The notes under the pieces are model-generated. The model did no database searches. It worked only from the letters and a program-made list of their open reading frames with translations, and had not been told where the DNA came from. 45,861 bases of DNA from positions 1 to 45,861 of the forward strand of contig NZ_CALMYP010000003.1 of NCBI RefSeq assembly GCF_937873615.1, given 5' to 3'. Source of the stretch: an uncultured Paracoccus sp. Lineage in GTDB: Bacteria; Pseudomonadota; Alphaproteobacteria; Rhodobacterales; Rhodobacteraceae. Made by a program: the position numbers and the translations under genes. Positions 24,630 through 34,108 of the stretch are shown piece after piece; position 1 is the first letter of the stretch; each line of letters opens with the position of its first letter.

Positions 24630-26087
24630 TCAGTCCTTCCCGTGGAAGACGGTGGCGACGGTGGATTGCTGCCCTGTCCCGTCGCTGACAACAAGGTCCA
24701 GATCGGTGGTCTCGATCGCCGCCAGCGGCGAGCCGGTCGCGGCGGTCAGATAGACACGCAGCGTCGCGGTCTGGTCGGCCGGCACCTCGACCGTCGCGGC
24801 CTCGACGCCCTCGACACTCAGTTCGACCTGCGGCAATGCGGCGCCGTCATCGCCGATGGCGCTGACCGTAAAGCTGGTCGCCTCGTGCTGCTTGTTGCGC
24901 AGGCGCAGCTCGTAGGTGTTGCGGATCGCGCCGTCCGAGAGGGTGACGAAAAGCGGATTGCGCACCGGGGTCACGTTCAGATCGAAGGCCGAGCGCGTCA
25001 GCAGCGCCACCAGAAGCCCGACACCGATCAGCGACCAGAGCGAGAAATAGAGCAAGGTGCGCGGGCGCAGCACATGCTTGATCAGCGACTGGCCTTCGCG
25101 GCCCACGCGTTCGGCGGATTCGTCCTTCAGCGCCATATAGTCGATCAAGCCATGCGGCTTGCCGATCTTGTCCATGATCTCATTACAGGCGTCGATGCAG
25201 AGCGCGCAGGTGATGCATTCCAACTGCTGACCGTCGCGGATGTCGATGCCCATCGGGCAGACGTTGACGCAGGCGAAACAGTCGATGCAATCGCCCTTCT
25301 CGCCAACGGGCGTATCGGATTTGGTGGCCTCGCCCTTGTGGATCTTGCCGCGCGGCTCGCCCCGCCATTCGCGATAGGCGACGGTCAGCGTGTCCTCGTC
25401 CATCATCGCGCCCTGAATACGGGGCCAGGGGCAGGCATAGACGCAGATCTGCTCTCGGGCGAAACCGCCGAAGATGAAGGTGGTGGCGGTCATGACGGCG
25501 ATGGTCATATAGGCGACCGGATGGGCCTGCCCGGTCAGAAGCGCACGCAGCAGCGTCGGCGCATCGGTGAAATAGAACACCCAGGCGCCGCCGGTTGCCA
25601 GCGCGATCAGCAGCCAGATCACCCATTTCGTCAGCCGCAGGCGGATCTTGTGGGCGTCCCATTTCGAGCGCCAGATGCGGATCTGGTTGTTGCGGTCGCC
25701 CTCGATCCAGCGCTCGACATGAACGTAAAGATCGGTCCAGACCGTCTGCGGACAGGTATAGCCGCACCAGACCCGGCCAAGCGCCGAGGTGAACAGGAAC
25801 AGGCCCAGCCCCGCCATGACCAGCAGCCCGGCCACGAAATAGAATTCATGCGGCCAGATCTCGATCCAGAAGAAGAAGAAGCGCCGGTTGGCCAGATCGA
25901 CCAGCACCGCCTGATCGGGCATGCCGGCCCCGCGATCCCAGCGAATCCACGGCGTGATGTAGTAAACACCAAGCGCCAGGATCATGATGATCCATTTCAG
26001 CCGCCGGAACGGGCCGCTGATCGCCTTCGGAAAAATCGGCTCACGGGCCGCGTAAAGGCTGGGAGGATCGGTATCCGGACTGGACAT
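24630..26087 (-). CDS. ccoG: cbb3 accessory ferredoxin-like protein CcoG (RdxA/FixG)
   Basis: 485 residues. Membrane helices surround CGYTCPQTVWTDLYVHVERW, followed by two 4Fe-4S motifs (CIDCFACVNVCP and CITCALCIDAC) and a C-terminal immunoglobulin-like FixG domain after a last membrane helix. CcoG is thought to reduce cupric copper for oxidase assembly. First gene of ccoGHIS, with its own FNR-like box about 60 bases upstream. Confidence 0.95.
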   Translation of the reverse strand: MSSPDTDPPSLYAAREPIFPKAISGPFRRLKWIIMILALGVYYITPWIRWDRGAGMPDQAVLVDLANRRFFFFWIEIWPHEFYFVAGLLVMAGLGLFLFTSALGRVWCGYTCPQTVWTDLYVHVERWIEGDRNNQIRIWRSKWDAHKIRLRLTKWVIWLLIALATGGAWVFYFTDAPTLLRALLTGQAHPVAYMTIAVMTATTFIFGGFAREQICVYACPWPRIQGAMMDEDTLTVAYREWRGEPRGKIHKGEATKSDTPVGEKGDCIDCFACVNVCPMGIDIRDGQQLECITCALCIDACNEIMDKIGKPHGLIDYMALKDESAERVGREGQSLIKHVLRPRTLLYFSLWSLIGVGLLVALLTRSAFDLNVTPVRNPLFVTLSDGAIRNTYELRLRNKQHEATSFTVSAIGDDGAALPQVELSVEGVEAATVEVPADQTATLRVYLTAATGSPLAAIETTDLDLVVSDGTGQQSTVATVFHGKD

Positions 26088-26147
26088 TTACTGGCTCCTG
26101 CTGACTGGTTCCAGAGACTCTATTCTCGCATTGCTGTGGATCAGGCC

Positions 26148-26161
26148 TTGACCTCCATCAG
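26148..26161. promoter_or_regulatory. FNR-type box before ccoG
   Basis: TTGACCTCCATCAG matches the FNR pattern TTGAY-N4-RTCAA except for the last base. It lies 60 bases upstream of the ccoG start codon. In related bacteria ccoGHIS is induced at low oxygen by an FNR protein, so activation from this site is likely. Confidence 0.6.
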
Positions 26162-26245
26162 CTTGCATAGAATTTATATATCTGTTGTTCGGGATTTATC
26201 GAAGGGTAGCGAATGTCGCAGCCCGACCGCCCGAAATGTCGAAAC

Positions 26246-26263
26246 GGGGCGCGCTTGCGCCCC
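26246..26263 (-). terminator. Hairpin after ccoP, probable terminator of ccoNOQP
   Basis: GGGGCGC (26246-26252) and GCGCCCC (26257-26263) form a 7-base stem with a GCTT loop. On the minus strand it is followed by GTTTCGACATTTC, a poor T tract. A second, longer stem (GCCGGCCCCTC at 26274-26284 with GAGGGGCCGGC at 26305-26315) lies closer to the ccoP stop. Together they probably separate ccoNOQP from ccoG. Confidence 0.5.
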
Positions 26264-26352
26264 GGAATTGGAAGCCGGCCCCTCAGGAAACGCGCGAACA
26301 GGACGAGGGGCCGGCGCCATCCCGACGACCGAAGCCGCCGGAATTCGCATTG

Positions 26353-27360
26353 TCATTCGCCTCCGCCGAGGCTGTGGACGTAATAGGCGACCGCCCGGAT
26401 GTCGTCTTCCGACAGGCGCGGCGACCAGTTCGGCATGACCCCGAAGCGGGCATCATGGACCGATTGCGTGATCGAGGCCTTGTCGCCGCCATAAAGCCAG
26501 ACCGCATCGGTCAGGTTCGGCGCACCCTGCATCCGGTCGCCGGTGCCATCCTCCATGTGACAGGCAACGCAGTTGTCCTCGTAGACCACGGCACCTTCGG
26601 CGGCGAGCGCCGCGTCATGCTCCTGCCCCGAGATCGCCAGAACGTGGTTCACGACCTGGTCGATCTGCGCATTGTCCAGCATCTCGTCGATGCCGAAGCG
26701 CGGCATCTCGGAATAGCGGGCATCGTCGTCGTCGGTATTGCGGATACCATGGGTGACGGTAGTGTGGATTTCTTCCAGCGTACCACCCCAGAGCCAGTCG
26801 TTGTCCAGCAGGTTCGGATAGCCCTTGGCCCCGCCCGCGCCCGAGCCGTGGCACTGCGCGCACCAGGTGGCGAAGACAGCGCGGCCTGCGTTCATCGAGT
26901 AGTTCACCAGTTCCGGGTCGTCGGCAATCACCGCCAGATCGGTCTCGATCAGCTTCTGCTGGATGCCGGCATTGGCCTCGTCATAGCGCTGGATCTCGGC
27001 CGCGACCTCCTTGCGGTAACTGGTGTGCAGGATCCCCTGCGTCGCCCCGTTGAGCAGCGGCCATGCCGGATAGAAGAAGGTATAGGCCAGCCCCCAGACG
27101 ATGGTGACATAGAAGGTCCACAGCCACCAACGCGGCATCGGGTTGTCATATTCGGTGATCCCGTCCCAGCTATGGCCGGTCGAGGGGACCTCCTCGGTCT
27201 TCCTGCCGCGCGACTTGCCGGTGCGCGGACCGGCGCGCCGGGCGGTGGGCTTCGGCTTGGCGGCTTCCTCGGCCTCGGCCGTCGCTTGCGCCGTCACCTG
27301 GGCCTCGGACTGGTTTTCGGTCGTGCCAACGGCGGGCTTGTCCTTGTCGTCATCGGCCAT
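26353..27360 (-). CDS. ccoP: cbb3 oxidase dihaem cytochrome c subunit CcoP
   Basis: 335 residues. Two covalent haem sites are visible: CAQCH and CVACH. The N-terminal membrane anchor is [20 protein letters not shown] (about 77-96), preceded by the family start [13 protein letters not shown]. Before that comes a ~55-residue Ala/Glu then Lys/Arg-rich extension not usual in CcoP as I know it. CcoP passes electrons from cytochrome c to CcoO and CcoN. ATG at 27360 overlaps the ccoQ stop (ATGA); a GTG one codon earlier is possible. Confidence 0.94.
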   Translation of the reverse strand: MADDDKDKPAVGTTENQSEAQVTAQATAEAEEAAKPKPTARRAGPRTGKSRGRKTEEVPSTGHSWDGITEYDNPMPRWWLWTFYVTIVWGLAYTFFYPAWPLLNGATQGILHTSYRKEVAAEIQRYDEANAGIQQKLIETDLAVIADDPELVNYSMNAGRAVFATWCAQCHGSGAGGAKGYPNLLDNDWLWGGTLEEIHTTVTHGIRNTDDDDARYSEMPRFGIDEMLDNAQIDQVVNHVLAISGQEHDAALAAEGAVVYEDNCVACHMEDGTGDRMQGAPNLTDAVWLYGGDKASITQSVHDARFGVMPNWSPRLSEDDIRAVAYYVHSLGGGE

Positions 27361-27551
27361 CACCGCGACTCCTTCTCGATCTCACGCGGCGCCGGCCGCG
27401 ACTCATTACGGAAGATGCTTCTGGCGGCATCGTCCTGCATCGCGCGCGCGCCCGGTCGGTAAACGAACAGGATCACGCCGAGGAAGACCGTGAACAGCAC
27501 CAGCAGGGCCCAGCTGTCCGCGAATTGCCGCATCAGGCTATAGATATCCAT
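27360..27551 (-). CDS. ccoQ: cbb3 oxidase small subunit CcoQ
   Basis: 63 residues with one membrane helix (about 14-31, [20 protein letters not shown]) and the family tail [20 protein letters not shown]. CcoQ stabilises the oxidase core. It sits nine bases after ccoO and overlaps ccoP. Confidence 0.92.
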   Translation of the reverse strand: MDIYSLMRQFADSWALLVLFTVFLGVILFVYRPGARAMQDDAARSIFRNESRPAPREIEKESR

Positions 27552-27560
27552 GCGCGCCCC

Positions 27561-28286
27561 CTATCGGTTCGGATCGGGTTCGAAGGTCGAGAAATCGACC
27601 ATCGTGCCCAGAACCTGAAGATAGGCGATCAGCGCATCCATCTCGGTCACGCCGGGCTGGCGGTCGAAATTGCGCTGCTGCGAGCCCGGATAGCGCTCTT
27701 CCATCCCCGAAGCATCGGCATCGGGATCGGCCTGGGCCAGGAAATCCTCGCGCGCGGCGGCGATCATGTCCTCGCTATAGGGCACGCCGACCATGGCATC
27801 TGTTTCCAGCCGGTCGACGATATGCTTGCCGTCGATCATCCGGTTTTCCAGGAAGCCATAGGCGGGCATGATCGATTCCGGCACCACCGAACGCGGATCG
27901 CGCAGGTGATCGAGATGCCATTCGTCCGAATAGCGCCCGCCGACCCGGGCCAGATCCGGCCCGGTCCGCTTCGACCCCCATTGGAACGGGTGGTCATACA
28001 TCGATTCCGCCGCCAGCGAGTAATGACCGTAACGCTCGACCTCGTCGCGCATCGGGCGGATCATCTGGCTGTGGCAGACATAGCAGCCCTCGCGGACATA
28101 GATGTCGCGCCCGGTCAGTTCCAGCGGCGTGTAGGGACGCATCCCCTCCACATCCTCGATGGTGTTGTCGATATAGAAGAGCGGCGCGATCTCGACGACG
28201 CCCCCGACCGTCACCACGAGGAAGGAGAAGACCAACAGCAGGGTGGCGTTCCTTTCGAGGATCTTGTGCTTTTCGAGAATTTTCAT
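27561..28286 (-). CDS. ccoO: cbb3 oxidase monohaem cytochrome c subunit CcoO
   Basis: 241 residues. One N-terminal membrane helix (about 15-34), haem site CYVCH (68-72) with the flanking [20 protein letters not shown] typical of CcoO, and a C-terminal Met-ligand region ([11 protein letters not shown]). It relays electrons from CcoP to CcoN. Eleven bases follow the ccoN stop. Confidence 0.95.
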   Translation of the reverse strand: MKILEKHKILERNATLLLVFSFLVVTVGGVVEIAPLFYIDNTIEDVEGMRPYTPLELTGRDIYVREGCYVCHSQMIRPMRDEVERYGHYSLAAESMYDHPFQWGSKRTGPDLARVGGRYSDEWHLDHLRDPRSVVPESIMPAYGFLENRMIDGKHIVDRLETDAMVGVPYSEDMIAAAREDFLAQADPDADASGMEERYPGSQQRNFDRQPGVTEMDALIAYLQVLGTMVDFSTFEPDPNR

Positions 28287-28297
28287 CTCTGGTCCCC

Positions 28298-29902
28298 TTA
28301 TTCAGCCGGAATGGCAACGGTGGAAGGCTGCGCCTTCGGCTGCCGGGCCACGGTCGCCCACAGGTTATAGGCCATGATCAGCGCGCCGGTCAGGTAAAGC
28401 GTGCCACCGAGGAAGCGCACCACGTTCATGGCGTATTTCGCGGCCACGGTATCGGCGAAGGCGTTGACCAGGAAGCCCTGGCTGTCGACCTCGCGCCACA
28501 TCAGCCCTTCCATGATCCCCGAGACCCACATCGAGGCCGCGTAAAGGACCAGCCCGATGGTGGCGAGCCAGAAGTGCCAGCTGACCAGTTGCAGGCTGTA
28601 AAGCTGCGGGCGACCCCACAGACGCGGCACCAGATAATAGAGCGCGCCGAAGGTGATCATGCCGTTCCAGCCAAGCGCGCCGGAATGGACGTGACCGATG
28701 GTCCAGTCGGTATAGTGGCTGAGCGAGTTGACCGCCTTGATCGACATCATCGGGCCTTCGAAGGTGGCCATGCCGTAGAAGCCCACCGCGACGACCATCA
28801 TGCGGATGATCGGGTCGGTGCGCAGCTTGTCCCAGGCGCCCGAGAGCGTCATCAGGCCGTTGATCATGCCGCCCCAGCTGGGCATCCACAGGATGATCGA
28901 GAACACCATCCCCAGCGTCGTCGCCCAGTCGGGCAGCGCGGTGTAATGCAGGTGGTGCGGACCGGCCCAGATATAAAGGAAGATCAGCGCCCAGAAGTGG
29001 ATGATCGACAGCTTGTAGCTATAGACCGGCCGCTCGGCCTGTTTCGGGATGAAATAATACATCATCCCCAGGAAGCCAGCGGTCAGGAAGAAGCCCACCG
29101 CGTTGTGGCCATACCACCATTGCGTCATCGCATCCTGCACGCCCGAGAAGAGCTGGACCGATTTCGACCCGAACATGCTGACCGGGATCGCCAGGTTGTT
29201 GACGATATGCAGCATGGCGATGGTGACGATGAAGGCCAGGTAGAACCAGTTGGCCACATAGATATGCGGCTCGCGGCGCTTCATGATCGTGCCCAGGAAG
29301 ACCGCCAGATAGGCGACCCAGACCAGCGTCAGCCACCAGTCCACATACCATTCGGGTTCCGCATATTCCTTCGACTGCGTGGCCCCGAAGATATAGCCCG
29401 AAGCGGCCAGCAGGATGAACAGCTGATAGCCCCAGAACACGAACCAGGCCAGATTGCCGCCCCAGAGCCGCGCCGCCGAGGTGCGCTGCACCACATAGAA
29501 CGAGGTCGCGATCAGCGCGTTACCGCCGAAGGCGAAGATCACCGCCGAGGTGTGCAGCGGCCGCAGCTTGCCGAAATTCGTGAACCCGCCAAGCGTGTCC
29601 GAGAAGTTCAGCATCGGCCAGGCCAACTGCGCGGCGATGGTCACGCCGACCAGGAAACCCACGACGCCCCAGAACACCGTTGCGATGACGCCTGCGCGCA
29701 CCACCCCGTCCTGATAGCTGCCCTGATCGACCGCATGGGCCGGCTCGTCGGCATGACGCAGGAAATAGATAAAAAAGCTCGCGGCAAAAAGCATCACGAT
29801 GGCCATGTTGACCGTATAGGCCAGATCGCGGCCGTAATTGGCTGCAATCGCAGCCAGGACCGTGATCACGCCCAGCACGATCAGCTTGATGTAATCCGAC
29901 AT
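28298..29902 (-). CDS. ccoN: cbb3 oxidase catalytic subunit CcoN
   Basis: 534 residues with about twelve membrane helices. Metal-ligand histidines are visible: [12 protein letters not shown] (low-spin haem b), [11 protein letters not shown] and GPHHLHYT (CuB), and [13 protein letters not shown] (haem b and b3). The enzyme reduces oxygen to water with high affinity and pumps protons at low oxygen. First gene of ccoNOQP; an FNR-type box lies 108 bases upstream of the ATG. Confidence 0.97.
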   Translation of the reverse strand: MSDYIKLIVLGVITVLAAIAANYGRDLAYTVNMAIVMLFAASFFIYFLRHADEPAHAVDQGSYQDGVVRAGVIATVFWGVVGFLVGVTIAAQLAWPMLNFSDTLGGFTNFGKLRPLHTSAVIFAFGGNALIATSFYVVQRTSAARLWGGNLAWFVFWGYQLFILLAASGYIFGATQSKEYAEPEWYVDWWLTLVWVAYLAVFLGTIMKRREPHIYVANWFYLAFIVTIAMLHIVNNLAIPVSMFGSKSVQLFSGVQDAMTQWWYGHNAVGFFLTAGFLGMMYYFIPKQAERPVYSYKLSIIHFWALIFLYIWAGPHHLHYTALPDWATTLGMVFSIILWMPSWGGMINGLMTLSGAWDKLRTDPIIRMMVVAVGFYGMATFEGPMMSIKAVNSLSHYTDWTIGHVHSGALGWNGMITFGALYYLVPRLWGRPQLYSLQLVSWHFWLATIGLVLYAASMWVSGIMEGLMWREVDSQGFLVNAFADTVAAKYAMNVVRFLGGTLYLTGALIMAYNLWATVARQPKAQPSTVAIPAE

Positions 29903-30009
29903 GGGTTCTGTCCTCTTTCCACGCGCGAACTGTCCCGAATCACCCCCTCACCGGGGCGCCGGGTATTATTCGCACTCTACATGCCTAGGAATAGACAGGA
30001 AACTTCGCA

Positions 30010-30023
30010 TTGATCTGGGTCAA
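30010..30023. promoter_or_regulatory. FNR-type box between ccoN and the universal stress gene
   Basis: TTGATCTGGGTCAA is a textbook FNR/FnrL half-site pair (TTGAT-N4-GTCAA). It lies in the 234-base gap between two divergent genes, 108 bases before ccoN and 114 bases before the stress protein gene, so one site may serve both. No other clear operator was seen in the gap. Confidence 0.75.
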
Positions 30024-30136
30024 ATCCGGTTGACGAAATGCCCCTTATGATCGCAGCCTGAGACAAGGGATGCACCCGACAGATTCCCAGCCGGGCAGCC
30101 TCCCGATCCGAATCATGCGGCGTGAAAGGACCCGAG

Positions 30137-30973
30137 ATGGGCTACAAGACGATTCTCACCGTCATTACCAGCGAGGACCAGCAGGTTCAGCTTGACGCGG
30201 CCATCGACGTCACCCGGCGCGAAGACGCCCATCTGGAGGTCTTCTGCCTCGGCGTCGATCACAGCCAGGCCGGCTATTACTATGCCGGCGCCTCGGCCTA
30301 TGTCTTTCAGGAGACCATCGACCGCGCCATGGCATCCGCACAGGATCTGGAAACCAAGGTCCGCGACCGGCTTTCTGCCGAGGACATCCGCTGGTCGGTC
30401 GACAGTGCCGTGGCCCAGGTCGGCGGGCTGACCACGCTGATCGGGATGCGGGCACGTTATTCCGATCTCGTCGTGCTGACCCGCCCCTATGGCGAAACCG
30501 CCCCGGCCGATGCCGTCGCCGTGACCGAGGCCGCGCTTTTTGAAGGCTCGGCCCCGGTGCTGATCGTGCCCGATACCGGATTGCCAGCCGATTTCGGCCA
30601 GACCGTCATGATCGCCTGGAACCAGTCAGAGGAGGCGATGACCGCCGTGCGGCGCGCCCGTCCGATCCTGGCGGCGGCAAACAAGGTCGAGATCACCGTG
30701 GTCGATCCCTCGCCCGACGGGCCGGAAGGTGCCGATCCCGGCGCAGCACTGGCGCAGATGCTGGATCGCCATGGAATCCGGGTCGATGTGGCCGTCCTCG
30801 CCCGCACGCAGACGCTGGTCAGCGACATCATCGACCGCCGGGCCGAGGAGATCGGCGCCAATCTCATCGTCATGGGTGCCTATGGCCATTCGCGGTTCCG
30901 CGAAGCCATCCTCGGCGGGGCCACCCGCAACATGCTGGCGAAATCGCGCATCCCGGTGTTGATGGCGCGCTGA
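30137..30973 (+). CDS. Tandem-domain universal stress protein
   Basis: 278 residues made of two UspA-like domains. The second ends with GAYGHSRFREAILGGATRNML, the ATP-binding G-2X-G-9X-G(S/T) pattern; the first is more divergent. ATG at 30137 follows AAAGGACCCGAG; a GTG at 30122 is in frame but less likely. Sharing an FNR box with ccoN suggests induction at low oxygen, as known for similar uspA genes beside cco clusters in Paracoccus. Confidence 0.87.
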   Translation: MGYKTILTVITSEDQQVQLDAAIDVTRREDAHLEVFCLGVDHSQAGYYYAGASAYVFQETIDRAMASAQDLETKVRDRLSAEDIRWSVDSAVAQVGGLTTLIGMRARYSDLVVLTRPYGETAPADAVAVTEAALFEGSAPVLIVPDTGLPADFGQTVMIAWNQSEEAMTAVRRARPILAAANKVEITVVDPSPDGPEGADPGAALAQMLDRHGIRVDVAVLARTQTLVSDIIDRRAEEIGANLIVMGAYGHSRFREAILGGATRNMLAKSRIPVLMAR

Positions 30974-31002
30974 TCCGCCGCGTCAGCAGTCAAGCATTTT
31001 AA

Positions 31003-31026
31003 GGGGTGGGGAAAAGCCCCCACCCC
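31003..31026. terminator. GC-rich hairpin between convergent usp and NAD kinase genes
   Basis: GGGGTGGGG (31003-31011) pairs with CCCCACCCC (31018-31026) over a 6-base loop. T tracts are weak on both sides (minus strand CTTAAAATG). Its position between two convergent stops supports bidirectional termination. Confidence 0.55.
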
Positions 31027-31034
31027 GTCTGATT

Positions 31035-31784
31035 TCAGACGAATTGCTCTCGCGTCAAACGCTCTTCCAGACCGTGGCCGGGATTGAACAGCAGCCGGTG
31101 CCGGATCGAGGGTTCCGAGCGGATCTCGACCGAGCGCACCGAATCGACCCCGCGCGAATCGGCGTCGGCCATGACCGGGCGCTTCTCCGGCTCCAGCACG
31201 TCGAAGCGCACCACGGCCGATTGCGGCAGGATGGCGCCACGCCAGCGCCTTGGCCTGAAAGCCGCGATCGCGGTCAGTGCCAGCACATCCGATCCGATCG
31301 GCAGGATCGGCCCGTTGGCGCTGTAATTATAGGCGGTCGAACCCGCCGGCGTGGACAGAAGCGCGCCGTCGCAGACCAGCTCGTCCAGCCTGACCCGGCC
31401 ATTCACGGAAATCCTGAGCTTCGCCGCCTGCGGGCCGGCGCGCAAAAGGCTGACCTCGTTGATCGCCAGCGCCGCATATTCGCGCCCGTCCGCCGTGATC
31501 GCGTTCATCGCCAGGGGGTTGATTACCGTCTCCTCGGCGGCCTCGATCAGGTCCGGCAGGTCGTCGACGAGATAATCGTTCATCAGAAAGCCGATGGTGC
31601 CGCGATTCATGCCATAGATCGGCAGGCCCTTGTTCTGATGCATCACGCTCAGCATCAGCCCGTCGCCGCCAAGCGCCACGACGACATCGGCCTCGCGCCA
31701 GCGGTTCTGGCCATAGCGATCCGCCAGTTCGGCAAGTGCGGCTTGCGCGGTGTCGGTCTCGCTGGCAATGAAATGCATTCTCAT
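31035..31784 (-). CDS. nadK: NAD kinase
   Basis: 249 residues from ATG at 31784. The catalytic GGDG motif is at 39-42 (VVVALGGDGLML), followed by GMNRGTIGFL, INEVSL and the second conserved block LSTPAGSTAYNYSANGPI. It phosphorylates NAD to NADP. Other in-frame ATGs lie at 31796, 31793 and 31778, so the first few residues are uncertain. Divergent from glyA. Confidence 0.92.
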   Translation of the reverse strand: MRMHFIASETDTAQAALAELADRYGQNRWREADVVVALGGDGLMLSVMHQNKGLPIYGMNRGTIGFLMNDYLVDDLPDLIEAAEETVINPLAMNAITADGREYAALAINEVSLLRAGPQAAKLRISVNGRVRLDELVCDGALLSTPAGSTAYNYSANGPILPIGSDVLALTAIAAFRPRRWRGAILPQSAVVRFDVLEPEKRPVMADADSRGVDSVRSVEIRSEPSIRHRLLFNPGHGLEERLTREQFV

Positions 31785-31900
31785 GGGCGCCATCATGGCA
31801 AGCGCGCCTGCCTTGTCCAGCGGCAAACGCGCCTTGGGGCTTTGCCCGCCCCGAAAAAGCCGTTACATGACGGCCATCCCCCGCCCTGAAGGAGCCGCCC

Positions 31901-33184
31901 ATGACCCGTGATCAGTTCTTCACCGAAACCCTCTCTGCCGCCGATCCCGAGATCAACGCCGCCATCGGTCAGGAACTCGGCCGCCAGCGCGACGAGATCG
32001 AGCTGATCGCCTCGGAAAACATCGTCAGCCGCGCGGTTCTGGAAGCGCAGGGCTCGGTGCTGACCAACAAATATGCGGAAGGCTATCCGGGCAAGCGCTA
32101 TTACGGCGGCTGCCAATATGTCGATATCGTCGAGAACCTGGCCATCGAACGCGCCAAGGAACTGTTCGGCGCCGGCTTCGTCAATGTGCAACCCAACTCC
32201 GGCAGCCAGATGAACCAGGCGGTGTTTCTGGCGCTGCTGCAGCCGGGCGACACCTTCATGGGGCTCGACCTGAATTCGGGCGGACACCTGACCCATGGCT
32301 CTCCGGTGAATATGTCGGGCAAGTGGTTCAACGTGGTCAGCTATGGCGTGCGCCAGCAGGACCAGCTTCTGGATATAGAAGATATCCGCGCCAAAGCATT
32401 GGAACATAAGCCGAAACTGATCGTTGCCGGCGGCACCGCCTATAGCCGGGTCTGGGACTGGGCCGCCTTCCGCGCCATCGCGGACGAGGTCGGCGCCTGG
32501 CTGATGGTCGACATGGCCCATATCGCGGGTCTGGTGGCTGGCGGACAGCACCCCTCGCCGCTGCCCCATGCCCATGTCGTCACCACCACCACCCACAAAT
32601 CCCTGCGCGGCCCGCGCGGCGGCATCATCCTGACCAATGACGCCGATATCGCCAAGAAGGTGAACTCGGCCGTCTTCCCGGGCCTTCAGGGCGGCCCGCT
32701 GATGCATGTGATCGCCGCCAAGGCGGTGGCCTTCAAGGAGGCGCTCGACCCGGGCTTCAAGGATTACGCGGCGCAGGTGGTCAAGAACGCCCGCGCCATG
32801 GCGGACGAGCTGATGAAGGGCGGCATCGACATCGTGTCGGGCGGCACCGACAACCACCTTTGCCTCGCCGACCTGCGCCCGAAAGGCGTGACCGGCAAGG
32901 CCGCCGAGGCAGCCCTTGGCCGGGCGCATGTCACCTGCAACAAGAACGGTGTGCCCTTCGACCCGGAGAAGCCCTTCGTGACCTCGGGCATCCGCCTTGG
33001 CGCCCCCGCCGGCACCACGCGCGGCTTCAAGGAGGAGGAATTCCGCCAGATCGCCCGCTGGATCGTCGAGGTCGTCGATGGCCTTGCCGCCAATGGCGAG
33101 GAAGGCAATGCCGAAGTCGAGGAAAAGGTGAAGGCCGAGGTTTCGGCCCTTTGCGCCCGCTTCCCGCTTTACGAAGGCATGTAA
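31901..33184 (+). CDS. glyA: Serine hydroxymethyltransferase
   Basis: 427 residues, normal length. It converts serine and tetrahydrofolate to glycine and methylene-tetrahydrofolate with PLP. Signatures: [34 protein letters not shown], and the PLP-lysine block [16 protein letters not shown] with Lys at residue 233. AAGGAG precedes the ATG. The DUF817 gene follows directly. Confidence 0.97.
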   Translation: MTRDQFFTETLSAADPEINAAIGQELGRQRDEIELIASENIVSRAVLEAQGSVLTNKYAEGYPGKRYYGGCQYVDIVENLAIERAKELFGAGFVNVQPNSGSQMNQAVFLALLQPGDTFMGLDLNSGGHLTHGSPVNMSGKWFNVVSYGVRQQDQLLDIEDIRAKALEHKPKLIVAGGTAYSRVWDWAAFRAIADEVGAWLMVDMAHIAGLVAGGQHPSPLPHAHVVTTTTHKSLRGPRGGIILTNDADIAKKVNSAVFPGLQGGPLMHVIAAKAVAFKEALDPGFKDYAAQVVKNARAMADELMKGGIDIVSGGTDNHLCLADLRPKGVTGKAAEAALGRAHVTCNKNGVPFDPEKPFVTSGIRLGAPAGTTRGFKEEEFRQIARWIVEVVDGLAANGEEGNAEVEEKVKAEVSALCARFPLYEGM

Positions 33185-33251
33185 TCTGACCGGCGATCAC
33201 GGTCAGACCCGCCGGCTTGAACACCGGCTCGGCAACTGGGCCCGCGCCCGG

Positions 33252-34076
33252 TTGCCGGCGCCGGTTCGCGATCTGGTCATGTTCACGCTGAAAATGGGCT
33301 GGTCGGCCCTGTTCGGCGGGCTGCTTCTGATCGCGATCCTTGCGACCAAAGCCGTCTGGCAACCCGACTGGGCGCTCCAGCGCTATGACGCGCTGTTTCT
33401 GTTCGCGGTCTCGCTGCAGGTCCTGTTCCTGGCGCTGCGCATGGAAAGCTGGGCCGAGGCGCGGGTGATTCTGCTGTTCCACCTGACCGGCACGGCGATG
33501 GAACTGTTCAAGACCGCCGCCGGATCCTGGGCCTATCCCGAACCCGCCTTCTTCCGCATCATGGGCGTGCCGATGTTCTCGGGCTTCATGTATGCCTCGG
33601 TCGGCTCGTTCATCGCGCGGGCGATCCGCAACTTCGACATGCGCTATGTGCCCTACCCGCCCTTCGGGCTGACGGTGCTGCTGGCCGTGGCGATCTATGT
33701 CAATTTCTTCGCCCATCACTTCCTGCCCGACATCCGCTGGCTGCTTTTTGCCGGCACGGTGCTGGTTTACGGGCGCACCTCGATCTGGTTTCGCGTCAGC
33801 CGCTGGTATCGGATGCCGATGGTGCTTTCGGCCTTTCTGGCCAGCCTGTTCCTGTGGATTGCAGAAAATATCGGCACCCGCACCGGCACCTGGCTTTATG
33901 CCGGCCAGCACGAGGCGCAACTGGTCAGCTTCGCCAAGATCGGGTCCTGGTATCTGCTGCTCTATGTCAGCTTCGTCACCGTGACCCTGGCCGCGCCCGG
34001 CGCGGTCATCGGCGCGCGCCGGCCTGAGATCCGCGACGCAGCGAACCCCATTGCCGAGCCGCAGCGGCAGGGATAG
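33252..34076 (+). CDS. DUF817 multi-pass membrane protein
   Basis: 274 residues from TTG at 33252, with about eight hydrophobic segments and the family blocks KTAAGSWAYPEPAFFRIMGVPMFSGFMYASVGSF and WLYAGQHEAQLVSFAKIGSWYLLLYVSFVTVTL (each read across several helices). Function of DUF817 is unknown. Sequence typical of the family's N-terminus (RRLEHRLGNWARARLP) continues upstream in frame to a CTG at 33186, two bases after the glyA stop. The true start may therefore be that CTG. No ATG, GTG or TTG lies in this frame between the glyA stop and 33252. Confidence 0.8.
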   Translation: MPAPVRDLVMFTLKMGWSALFGGLLLIAILATKAVWQPDWALQRYDALFLFAVSLQVLFLALRMESWAEARVILLFHLTGTAMELFKTAAGSWAYPEPAFFRIMGVPMFSGFMYASVGSFIARAIRNFDMRYVPYPPFGLTVLLAVAIYVNFFAHHFLPDIRWLLFAGTVLVYGRTSIWFRVSRWYRMPMVLSAFLASLFLWIAENIGTRTGTWLYAGQHEAQLVSFAKIGSWYLLLYVSFVTVTLAAPGAVIGARRPEIRDAANPIAEPQRQG

Positions 34077-34108
34077 CCTGCCGCCAAACCTTCCTTCAGG
34101 AGAAGATC

